NCBI GenBank assembly: GCA_016783965.1 | Contig: JADHVO010000002.1 | Location: forward strand, 542,073-606,072 | From: Alphaproteobacteria bacterium | GTDB taxonomy: Bacteria > Pseudomonadota > Alphaproteobacteria > Micropepsales > Micropepsaceae | DNA length: 64,000 bases | Direction: 5' to 3' | In this document: piece after piece, positions 1-10,102 of the stretch | Layout: each line of letters starts with the position of its first letter | Numbering within the stretch: position 1 is the stretch's first letter | The notes under the pieces: generated by a model | The model's database searches: none | Told to the model about the DNA's origin: nothing | Seen by the model: the letters and a program-made list of their open reading frames with translations, nothing else | Made by a program: the position numbers and the translations under genes

Positions 1-532
1 GCTCAAGCCTGTTGACGGGGGCAATTGCCCGGGGCGCACCCGCCACGCGGCACCTTCACCATCGCCAAGGGTACCATTGAGCCCGTTCGAAGGCCTCGGC
101 CGGCCGCGAGTGCCTAGCTCGAACTGGGGCTCGGCGCAGATGCCAAGGCTGTATCGCAAGAGGGACCGGCCGTCGACCATGACACACATGGCGATGTCAG
201 ACGTCTCGAATAGCCGTATGGAGACGGTGACGTGCGCGATACGCAACGCGATAGCCGACTATGAACGACAGCTGGCACAGGCGCCGACGGCGCAGAGGGA
301 CTCCCTTGAGCCCCGCGCCTTTACACGGTGCGGGGCTTCCCCAAGCAAAAGCTGGCTGGACGAAATACATTGTTGCGGAGCACGCACGCGCATGTCTCAA
401 AAAGCGAGTTGAGCCATGTTTCGGCCAGGCCCCTCCTCATGGGCATCCTAGCCGGAAAACTCTCACTCAAACTGGTCTGAGAACCTGGGACCACACGTCG
501 CAGAAAGCCGCGCTGGGGGTTAACGTTCGCGC

Positions 533-1633
533 TTAGGTCGCCGGTGGGAGGCCGGCATCCGCGACGCGAACCGCAATAGGCGCCGCCCGCACCAGGCGGT
601 GAATGAAGCCTAGTTTGCCAATTGCACGCGGCGTCAGGATGAACGGATATAGATCCGTCTGGCCCATGCTGCGGTTCAGGTTGTTCATCGCAAAGGTCAG
701 CGGGAGCCACGCATCGATGATTGTGTCGATCGACAGCGCGGAATAGGGATCGAAATCCACTGTAGCAGTCAGTCTTGTGCGCCATCCTGGCTTTAAGTGC
801 ACGCGCACGCCAAACACGCCCGCGGTCTCAAGAGTGTCGACGATGTGCAGGTAGTGCGCCCAAGTCTCTGCGAAGTCCTCCCATGGATGCGCACTCGCAT
901 AGCTGCTGACGAAGTTCTGCTGCCAGTCGGGTGGTGCGCCGTTCCGGTAGTGCGCTTGCAGCGCTGCCGCGTAGTCCTGGCTCTCATCTCCGAACACGGC
1001 GCGGAAGGCCGCTGTCCTGCCAGCGTCGCGCACGAGCACGTCCCAGAAATAATGCCCAATCTCATGCCGGAAGTGACCGAGCAAAGTGCGATAGGGTTCC
1101 CCCATCGCACTGCGAACACGTTCGCGCTCCGGATCGTCCGCCTCTTTCACCGCCAGGCTGATGAGCCCGTTGTCGTGGCCGGTCAGCACGCCCTGGCCGT
1201 GCGTCATCGGTGGATCGGCGAGGAAGTCGAACGCCAAGCCATGCTCCGGATCGTTGGACCGGTTCTTCACCGCCAGGCGCAGCCTTAACAAGGAATAGAA
1301 CAGCCTGTGCTTGGCCGCTTCGATCTTGGCCCAGCGTGCCGAGTTTTCGGGAATCGACAGGTCAGGCACCGTGCGGTTGTGCTGGCAAGCTGCGCAGAAC
1401 GGCTCTCTGGCCGTTATGCGCACCATCCAGTTGCAGACACCGAAATCCTTATTCTTGCAGTACCGATAACGGCTGCGGGCGGCCAGCGCCCGAAACGTGC
1501 CATCGCCGGCCGGTTCGATGGCGGAAATCGTTTCCTTATCAGGGAGATAGCCGAGCGAACGGCCGCACTTCTCACAGCGGATATTTTCGAAATACAGGAG
1601 CTGCCCGCAGGCCTGGCAGGTAAAGACGCGCAT
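533..1633 (-). CDS. Zinc-ribbon / putative zinc-binding metallopeptidase (COG4307-like)
   Basis: ORF with N-terminal CxxC..CxxC ribbon (CQACGQLLYFENIRCEKCGRSLGY) and HEIGHYFW metallopeptidase motif; start moved to MRVFTCQ at 1633. Confidence 0.85.
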   Translation of the reverse strand: MRVFTCQACGQLLYFENIRCEKCGRSLGYLPDKETISAIEPAGDGTFRALAARSRYRYCKNKDFGVCNWMVRITAREPFCAACQHNRTVPDLSIPENSARWAKIEAAKHRLFYSLLRLRLAVKNRSNDPEHGLAFDFLADPPMTHGQGVLTGHDNGLISLAVKEADDPERERVRSAMGEPYRTLLGHFRHEIGHYFWDVLVRDAGRTAAFRAVFGDESQDYAAALQAHYRNGAPPDWQQNFVSSYASAHPWEDFAETWAHYLHIVDTLETAGVFGVRVHLKPGWRTRLTATVDFDPYSALSIDTIIDAWLPLTFAMNNLNRSMGQTDLYPFILTPRAIGKLGFIHRLVRAAPIAVRVADAGLPPAT

Positions 1634-1750
1634 AGTGAAGTCCCCGTCGGCCACCAGTAACGCGGCGCGAAACCCACAGTTCCGCGCTGCCGTGACGCGT
1701 CTGCGAACGACCCGTGGCGGGGTCTTCGCAGTTGCGGCACAGTGGCGGCA

Positions 1751-4700
1751 ATGAGCATCCAGGGTCGCCCTCCATCACTCCACGCGTTATCGCTATGACA
1801 GGCTGATCAACCTTGGCCCGCAGATCGTGCGCCTGCGCCCGGCACCGCATTGCCGGACGCCGATCCTCAACTACGCGCTGACAATCAGCCCGTCCGAGCA
1901 CTTCCTGAACTGGCAGCAAGACCCGCAGTCGAACTGGCTGTCGCGTGTGGTAGTGCCGGAGAAAACCGATCACCTGTCGGTTACCGTTGACCTGACGGCC
2001 GAGCTCAACGTCATCAATCCGTTTGATTTCTTCCTCGAACCGGAAGCCGAGCTGTTTCCGTTCGGATACGCACCCGAGCTGCTGGAGGACCTGAAACCGT
2101 TCCTTCAGCCGGCCAAGACCGGGCCGCTGTTCGAGAGATATCTTGCCGCCGTCCCGCGCATTGAGAAGCCCACCACCGGCTTCCTGTTCGATCTTAACGC
2201 GCAGCTTCAGCACGATATCAACTATCTCATCCGCATGGAGCCCGGCATCCAGACGCCGGACGAGACGCTGGAGAGGCGTGCCGGTTCCTGCCGCGACAGC
2301 GCCTGGCTGCTGGTGCAGCTCCTGCGCCAGCTCGGCATCGCGGCGCGCTTTGCCTCCGGTTATCTCATTCAGCTCAAGGCTGATCAGAAATCGCTCGACG
2401 GCCCTTCCGGGACGGAGCAGGACTTCACCGATCTGCATGCCTGGTGCGAGGTCTATTTGCCCGGCGCGGGTTGGGTCGGTCTCGATCCAACGTCGGGACT
2501 GTTCGCGGGCGAAGGGCATATCCCGCTCGCCTGCGCCGCCAATCCCACCCATGCCGCGCCGATCAGCGGCGCACTGGACGAGTGCGAGGTCGAATTCGAA
2601 TTCGAGATGTCAATCAAGCGCGTGGTCGAGCCGCCGCGTGTCACCAAGCCCTACACGGTGCAGCAATGGCAGGACATCGACGCGCTGGGCGAACAGGTCG
2701 ACAAGGCGCTGCGCGACGGCGATGTGCGCCTCACCATGGGCGGCGAGCCGACGTTCGTCTCGATCGACGATATGGACGGCCCCGAATGGACCACGGCCGC
2801 GGTCGGTCCCAATAAGCGCGGCCTTGCCGATGCGCTGATCCGTCGCCTGCGTGACCGCTTCGCGCCGGGCGGTTTCCTGCACTATGGCCAAGGCAAGTGG
2901 TATCCGGGCGAAAGCTTGCCGCGCTGGGCGTTCGCGCTCTATTGGCGCGGCGATGGCGTGCCGCTATGGCGCGATGCCGAGCGCGTGGCGCGGGAGACCA
3001 AGGACTACGAGCCGTCCATCGCCGATGCGCGCATTCTCGTCACCGGCATCGCGCGCCGCCTCGACGTCAATCCGGCCTATGCGATGGAGGCCTATGAAGA
3101 TCCCTGGCATTACATCGGCAAGGAGCGGCAGCTTCCGATCAATGTCGATCCGCTTGGCTCCAAGCTGGAGGACCCGGAGTTGCGTGCTCGCCTTGCGCGG
3201 GTCTTTGAGCGCGGCCTCAGCAAGCCCACCGGCTTCGTGCTTCCGGTCCAGCGCTGGAACGCGCCCGACAAGCGCCGCTGGCGGTCCGAACGCTGGGCTA
3301 CCCGGGCCGGCCGCCTTCAGCTCGTCCCCGGCGATTCGCCGGCGGGATTCCGCTTGCCGCTGGACTCCCTGCCGTGGCTGCCGCCCACCGCGCGCCCATT
3401 CGTTCCACCGCCCGATCCGTTCGAGAGGCTGCCGCCGCTCCCGGAGCGTGACGCCTATCGCCAGCCTTACCTCGCGGGAGCGCTGCGCGATGCGCAGTGG
3501 GAAGCGCGCCGTGAGCGGGTCGAGCAGGAGGCTCCAATAGAGGGTGCTAGCGTCCGCACCGCCATGACGGTCGAACCGCGTGAAGGACGCCTTTGCGTGT
3601 TCATGCCGCCGACCGAAACGGCTGCCGACTATCTTGATCTGCTGTCCGCGGTCGAGGACGCCGCCGCCGAGATTGGTGCGTCGCTGCACATTGAAGGCTA
3701 TTCGCCGCCTTATGATCCGCGCATCAACGTCATCAAGGTCACGCCGGATCCCGGTGTGATCGAGGTGAACATCCACCCCGCCAAGTCCTGGCGGCAACAG
3801 GTCGCGATCACCGAGGCGATCTATGAAGAGGCGAGACAGACGCGCCTTGGTACCGAGAAGTTCATGCTCGACGGCCGTCACACCGGAACCGGCGGCGGCA
3901 ATCACATCGTGCTCGGCGCAGACCGTGCGGTCGACAGTCCATTCCTGCGCCGTCCCGATCTACTCAAGAGTCTTGTTGCGTATTGGCAGAACCATCCGTC
4001 GCTCTCCTATCTGTTCTCGGGCATGTTCATCGGCCCGACCAGCCAGGCGCCGCGCATCGACGAGGCCCGGTTGGACTCGCTCTACGAAATGGAGATCGCC
4101 TTCGACCAGGTGCCGCCGCGCGGCGCCAGCAATTTGCCGCCCTGGCTGGTCGATCGGATCTTCCGCAATCTGCTGATCGACGTCACGGGCAACACGCACC
4201 GCACCGAAATCTGCATCGACAAGCTTTACTCACCCGACGGTCCGACGGGCCGGCTCGGGCTGGTCGAATTCCGCGGCTTCGAGATGCCGCCGCATCCGGA
4301 GATGTCGCTGGCGCAAGGCCTCCTGCTGCGGGCGCTCATCGCACGTTTCTGGGACAAGCCTTATGACGTCCAGCTCATTCGCTGGGGCACGGCGTTGCAC
4401 GACTCGTTCATGCTGCCGCATTTCGTGTGGGCTGACTTCACCGACGTGATCGACGACCTGAACGCCCACGGCTTCGCCTTCGATGCGGAGTGGTTCCGCC
4501 CGCACTGGGCCTTCCGCTTCCCGCTCGCCGGCAAGGTGCAGTACGGCGGTGTTGGTGTCGAAATCCGCCAGGCGCTGGAGCCCTGGAACGTGATGGGGGA
4601 GGAGGGCGCCATCGGTGGTACCGTCCGCTTCGTCGATTCGTCCGTCGAGCGCCTCGAAGTGAAGACGAAGGGCCTTGTCGAGGGCCGCCACAAGATCTTG

Positions 4701-5054
4701 GTCAACCGCCGCGCCGTGCCGCTCAAGCCGATCACGCTCGACGAACAGGTCGGTGGCGTGCGCTTTCGTGCCTGGCAGCCGGTCAGCACGCTGCATCCCA
4801 CGATCCCGGCGCATGCCCCGCTGACCATCGAAGTGTGGGACGGCTTTCGCAAACGGTCGCTTGGCGGCTGCACGTACCACGTCGCCCATCCCGGCGGCCG
4901 CAACTACGTCACCTTCCCGGTCAACGCCTATGAAGCGGAAGGCCGCCGCCTCGCGCGCTTCGAGCCGTTCGGCTTCACCGGCGGCATCTTCGAGCCGCCG
5001 CAGGAAACCCCGCATCCCGATTTCCCTCACACGCTGGACCTGAGGCGGCGATGA
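1751..5054 (+). pseudogene. DUF2126 / transglutaminase-like protein, apparent +1 frameshift near the start codon
   Basis: ORF from 1827 lacks the expected N-terminus. ATG at 1751 gives MSIQ, then with one G removed from GGG at 1762-1764 it reads VALHHSTRYRYDRLINLGPQIVRLRPAPHCRTPIL in frame with the long ORF. Body contains the transglutaminase core (GSCRDSAWLLVQLLRQLGIAARFASGYL, DLHAWCEVYLPGAGWVGLDPTSG) and a DUF2126-like C-terminal region. Confidence 0.75.
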
Positions 5055-7566
5055 GAGACGTCGCCAACCGTCACAAACGCGCCGGCCGCTATGACGAGCT
5101 GCGTGATGCCGATGGTGCGGTCCGTCCGGCATGGAAGCCGCTGTCGGATTCACTGGCCGCGATGGGAGCGGAGGAATTCGCGCGCCGAGACATCGCTGCC
5201 CAGGCGATGCTGCGCGACAACGGGGTCACATACAATGTGTACGACGAAGCCGGCGGCCAGGATCGCCGTTGGCAGCTCGACATCATGCCCTTCATCGTCA
5301 GCAAGCGGATTGGACGCGTATCGAAGCCGGCATCATCCAGCGTGCCAAGTTGGCCGACACCATTCTCAACGACATCTACGGTCCCCAAAAGCTGATCGCC
5401 GGCGGTTTTCTGCCGCCGCATCTGGTGAACGGTCATCCGCAATTCCTCCGGCCCCTGGCGGGCGTGACACCGCCGGGCGGTGTACACGTCCATCTTTATT
5501 CCGCTGATCTAGCGCGCATGCCCGACGGGTCGTGGATGATCATCTCCAGCCGCGCCGACGCGCCCAGCGGCATCGGTTACGCGCTCGAAAACCGCATTGT
5601 CGTCGGCCAGACCTTCCCCGACCTCTTCAGCGATATGCGCGTGCGGCGTCTTGCGTCGTTCTTCAGCCTCTATCGTGAGCACGTGCAGTCGCTGGCACCG
5701 GTCCGCAAAGGCCGTGTCGTACTTCTGACACCAGGTCCATACAACGAAGCTTACTTCGAGCACGCGTACCTATCGCATTATCTCGGCCTGACACTGGTTC
5801 AGGGCGATGACCTCGCGGTCCGCGATGGACAGGTCTACTTGAAGACACTGCTCGGCCTCGAGCGTGTCGGCGTAATATTCCGACGCGTCGATTCGGACTT
5901 CTGCGATCCCCTCGAATTCCGCGGTGAATCCGCGCTCGGTGTCCCCGGCCTTGCCGACGTCGCGCGCGCCGGTGGCGTCGTTCTCGCGAACGCCCTCGGC
6001 GGCGGGGTGATGGAATCGCCGGCGATGGATGCCTATCTCCCGGGCCTGTCGCGCGCCCTGCTCGGCGAAGAGCTGCGCATCCCCGACATCCCGACCGTTT
6101 GGTGCGGCACCGAATGGGGCCGCAAGGAAGCGATGGCCCGCCTCGATCGCGTCGTGGTGCGCGATGCCTTCGACGCGCGCCCCCTCTTCTCTCGCGGTTC
6201 GTCCGCGCGTATGGGCGGTGAGCTTTCGCTCGCCGACATCCGCGTGCTGAAGGATCGGATCACACGTCGCGGCGCAACCGTTGTTACACAAGACGCCGTG
6301 CCCCTGGGTTTCGCACCGGTCTATCACGGCGGACGCTTCGTCACCCGGCCGGTTTCGCTCCGCGTCTTCGCCGCCTGGACACCGGACGGTTACGTCGTCA
6401 TGCCCGGTGGTATGGTGCGCGTCGCACAGGACGATCACGTCCGCACACTGTCGATCCAGTCCGGCGCCGCCAGCAAGGACGTCTGGGTAGGTGGCGAAGG
6501 CCCGGCGGACGCCTTCAGCCTGCTCAAGCCTGTGGGGCGCGCGCTCGATATCAGGCGCACCGGCGAGGCTCCGCCCAGCCGCGCGATGGACAATCTGTTT
6601 TGGCTCGGTCGTTACACCGAACGTGCCGAGGGTTTGGTCCGCGTCCTGCGCGCCGTCACCTCGCGCCTCGGCGACGATCCGGCCGCAGCGGCCGACGGAG
6701 CCGAGCGGTTTCTCCTCCCGTTCGCCCATGCCAGCGCGGCCGCGATCCGCGAAGCCGCGGCGGGCGACGACGCCAGGCTGCGCGAAGAGCTCCGCTCCAT
6801 GCTCTACGATCGCAAATCGCCCGACGGGCTGCACCGTGTGCTCGGCCGCATACGACAGACAGCGTGGTCGGCGCGCGATCGCCTTTCACTCGATACCTGG
6901 CGCACCATCCATGTACTGACGGACGCAGCCGCAGCGCCAGGAGCCGCAGGGCTCGATATCGCGCAGGCTCTCACCATGCTCGACGCGGTCGTGCGCCGTG
7001 CCGCAGCGTTCTCGGGACTTTGCGCCGAGAACATGACGCGCGGCCCCAACTGGTTGTTCGTCGACCTCGGCCGCCGCATCGAGCGCACGTCGCACCAGAT
7101 CTGCCTCGTCAACCAGGCTGCGGCCGCCACCGATGGCGATGCGTCATATGTCCGCATGATGCTGGACATCGCCGACAGCGCGATGACGTATCGCTCGCGC
7201 TACCTGAACCAATTCGACCTCGGCGCCCTGATCGACCTTCTGCTGCTCGACGAAACCAATCCCCGCGCGGTGGCCTTCCAGCTCGCGAGCCTGGAGCGGA
7301 ATCTGCGCGAACTGCCGCTGATCACGCCGGAACAGCGCAGTGGCAGCGCCCTTCGCATCGTCGGCGACGCGCGCCTGTCCCTGATCGGCGCCAATGCGCT
7401 GGTGCTCGCGGAAGCAGACGTCGATGGCAAGGGGGTGGCGCTCGCGCGGCTGACGGACAAGATCGAAGCTGCAATGACCGACCTCAGCAATGCGATCACT
7501 GACGCGTATTTCCAGCACGCCGTGCGCCGCCGCGTCGGTGCGATGCCCGCCCGCGAGGCGTCGTGA
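5051..7566 (+). pseudogene. Circularly permuted ATP-grasp + alpha-E domain protein, apparent -1 frameshift
   Basis: ORF 5051..5395 carries the N-terminus (..DIAAQAMLRDNGVTYNVYDEAGGQDRRWQLDIMPFIVS), and the continuation ADWTRIEAGIIQRAKLADTILNDIYGPQKLIAGGFLPPHLV lies in the frame of ORF 5131..7566; break at ~5300-5306. The C-terminal half looks like an alpha-E domain (DNLFWLGRYTERAEGLVRVLRA). Confidence 0.75.
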
Positions 7567-8435
7567 TGGAATATAGCGTCCGCCACCGCACGGCCTATCG
7601 CTACCTGCATGAGGTCTCGTATTCCTGCCATGTCGCTCATCTGACGCCGCGCGAAACACTGTCACAGAAGGTCGATCGCTCCAGAACCGCGATTTCCATC
7701 CCCCCGGCGCGCCGGCAGCAACGCGCCGATTACTTCGGTAATACTATTGAATGGTTTGCCATCGATCAGCCGCACGTGATACTCGAAATCGTCTCTGAAT
7801 CCCGCATTCGCGTGGAAACTGGGGACACCGTCGCCGCAGGAGGCGAGCCCTGGACCAACGTAAAGGCATTGCTCGAAACTGCTGAAGACCAGGCGACACG
7901 CGATGCGTCGCAATATCTTTTCGACTCGCCGCTGGTCGGATCGAACGCCGCCATTACGGCATATGCCGAAAAGAGCTTTCCATCCGCCCGCCCGATCGCT
8001 GACGGCACCCGCGACCTGATGAATCGCATCCACAAGGACTTTCGCTACGACAACACCGTCACCGACGCGGCGACGCCGGTCGCGCGTGTCTTCGACGTCC
8101 GCGCGGGCGTCTGTCAGGATCTCGCCCATGCGGGAGTCGCGTGCCTGCGGGCGCTCGGTCTCGCGGGGCGGTACGTCAGCGGCTACCTGGCGACCAAGCC
8201 GCCGGCGGGTCAGCCGCGCCTCATCGGCGCGGACGCAAGTCACGCCTGGTTCTCGGTCTGGACAGCCGAAGGATGGCTGGACTTCGATCCAACCAACAAC
8301 ATGTGCCCCGGCGAGGGCCACATCACGCTGGCCTGGGGCCGCGACTACACCGATGTTGCTCCCATCAACGGCATCGTGACGGGCGGGGGGCCCCACATGG
8401 TGGAGGTGGGCGTCGACGTCGTCGCGGCGTCGTAG
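7563..8435 (+). CDS. Transglutaminase family protein
   Basis: Intact ORF with VRAGVCQDLAHAGVACLRALGLAGRYVSGYL, SHAWFSVWTAEGWLDFDPTNN motifs; overlaps the upstream stop. Confidence 0.9.
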   Translation: MMEYSVRHRTAYRYLHEVSYSCHVAHLTPRETLSQKVDRSRTAISIPPARRQQRADYFGNTIEWFAIDQPHVILEIVSESRIRVETGDTVAAGGEPWTNVKALLETAEDQATRDASQYLFDSPLVGSNAAITAYAEKSFPSARPIADGTRDLMNRIHKDFRYDNTVTDAATPVARVFDVRAGVCQDLAHAGVACLRALGLAGRYVSGYLATKPPAGQPRLIGADASHAWFSVWTAEGWLDFDPTNNMCPGEGHITLAWGRDYTDVAPINGIVTGGGPHMVEVGVDVVAAS

Positions 8436-8498
8436 CGCGGCAGAATTATCGAGGGAGCCGTGCTGCTCGATTCTAAAAGGTCTATTATACGATTGAAA

Positions 8499-8533
8499 AG
8501 CCGGATCGAGGGTTCGAATCCCTCCGGCCCGCC
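8499..8533 (+). other. tRNA 3'-end-like fragment (T-arm plus acceptor 3' strand plus CCA)
   Basis: gccggatcgagggttcgaatccctccggcccgcca contains GAGGG-TTCGAAT-CCCTC and ends GCCA; it is 1 nt short of a canonical T-arm+acceptor and no matching 5' half (GGGCCGG...) is seen upstream. Confidence 0.5.
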
Positions 8534-8840
8534 ATTTTCAATACGTCAGCAGGCGTTTCGCCGTGCCCGAAGAAGTGGCTCCCAACTTAGTGCCTGAAGA
8601 TAATAATCTGCAGACGACGCATCCGCGAACTTGCGAACGGTGATCCCCGCGAACTGCGAACCAAGATCGCTCTTGGCCACCCACGCTTGCCGACGGTGGT
8701 GTCAAAGTCATGCGTATGACGATTTTGGCCCATTAAGTCGCATAAACGGCGCTGGTTGTGAGAGGATGAAGACGCGACGCACTCTTGGCCGCCTCGACAC
8801 TCCTCGCGGTCTTGCCACCGACAACCAAAGGTATGCGACG

Positions 8841-9491
8841 ATGAATCCGTTTCCCGACGACATTTTCACCGAGCCGGAAAGTGTCGATCCCGACACACTG
8901 GCCAATCTCGGACCGCTGCGGCGGCTTGCGGGCGTCTGGGAGAGCAGCAAGGGCGTCGACCTCAATCCCAAGGCCGACGGACCTGAACGGCGCCAGTACA
9001 TCGAGCATATCGATATGCAGCCTATCGATCCCCAAGCTAACGGGCCGCAACTCCTTTACGGGCTGCGCTATCACGTCCACATCAACACAGCCGAGGAAGC
9101 CATCACGTTTCACGATCAGGTTGGCTACTGGCTGTGGGAAGCAGCGACGGGACTTGTGATGCAGTCACTGACCATCCCGCGTGGTCAGACCGCACTCGCC
9201 TCTGGATTCGCGAAGGCCGGCGATACCCGCCTCGTGGTGACCGCCACGAGGGACAAGGCGAACTACGGGATCTGCTCCACCGACTTTCTCGAATATGCCT
9301 TTCGCACCGACTCCTATCGCCTTGAGATCACGTTCAATCCTGACGGTAGCTGGAGCTATGTCTCCGACACGATGCTGAAAGTGCGCGGACGCGACGAGTT
9401 GTTCAGACACCGGGATGTCAACACTCTGGTGAAGGTGGCGGAGCCCAACCAGAATCCGCTGATGGCGCTGCAAGCCGGCAAGCTTGACTGA
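8841..9491 (+). CDS. Heme-binding beta-barrel (nitrobindin/FABP-like) domain protein
   Basis: ORF MNPFPDDIF..NLGPLRRLAGVWESSKGVDLNPK..; LAGxWE barrel start typical of the family; start at 8841. Confidence 0.65.
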   Translation: MNPFPDDIFTEPESVDPDTLANLGPLRRLAGVWESSKGVDLNPKADGPERRQYIEHIDMQPIDPQANGPQLLYGLRYHVHINTAEEAITFHDQVGYWLWEAATGLVMQSLTIPRGQTALASGFAKAGDTRLVVTATRDKANYGICSTDFLEYAFRTDSYRLEITFNPDGSWSYVSDTMLKVRGRDELFRHRDVNTLVKVAEPNQNPLMALQAGKLD

Positions 9492-9689
9492 CGGGATGGC
9501 AGCCTAAAACTAGGTTCAAGGGACGCGTCATAACCGGCGCATCGCTCGGAGGAGCAAATTGGCCAGATATCGACCGAGGAGGTGAATGATGGAGACGTTG
9601 TCTCTGGAGAAATCGACTAGCCGCAAAATGCGGCCAAAGGCGCGACTTCGGGGGCAAGTCTCCGAGGATCCGAGTCTTAGAAGGAGAGG

Positions 9690-9766
9690 TGGTACAGTTG
9701 GGTGGTCTCGAACCACCGACCTCCGGATCCACAATCCGGCGCTCTAACCAACTGAGCTACAACTGC
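9690..9766 (-). tRNA. tRNA-His(GTG)
   Basis: Minus strand gcagttgtagctcagttggttagagcgccggattgtggatccggaggtcggtggttcgaaccacccaactgtacca; anticodon loop TTGTGGA; 7-bp acceptor with encoded CCA. Confidence 0.95.
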
Positions 9767-10102
9767 ACGTCTCAAAAATGAGGCGCGGAAACTAGGTCTC
9801 GACCCCGGCAAAAGCAAGGCTTTCCGGACCGCTTGGTGCATTCGTTAACACCGCATGACCCTGCCCGTCGACCCTGTCCGAATGGAGCCGCAGAAGGTTC
9901 CATGGCGCTGCGGCCCTGCCTTGAGCCAGACCCCTGACCGGTATGTACCGCAATTTCCGGGCGGAAGATGTCGGCCACCGCTGCATCCGCCGCCGATGCC
10001 AACTTCGGCCTGCGCGGCGAACGCCATTGATCGGAGCATCGATCTCTTGGGCTCGAATTCGACATATAGCTGCCACGGGAGGCGGGCTAGGCTCCCGCCC
10101 GC

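Noticed and set aside
309-337. GC-rich hairpin gccccgcgcc..ggtgcggggc near the window start
   Set aside because: No T-run and no identifiable upstream gene; the first ~530 bp has no supportable coding feature
9586-9747. Small ORF MMETLSLEKSTSRKMRPKARLRGQ..GWSRTTDLRIHNPAL with a good SD
   Set aside because: Its C-terminal third is the antisense of tRNA-His, a well-known annotation artefact; the N-terminal part alone is not enough support
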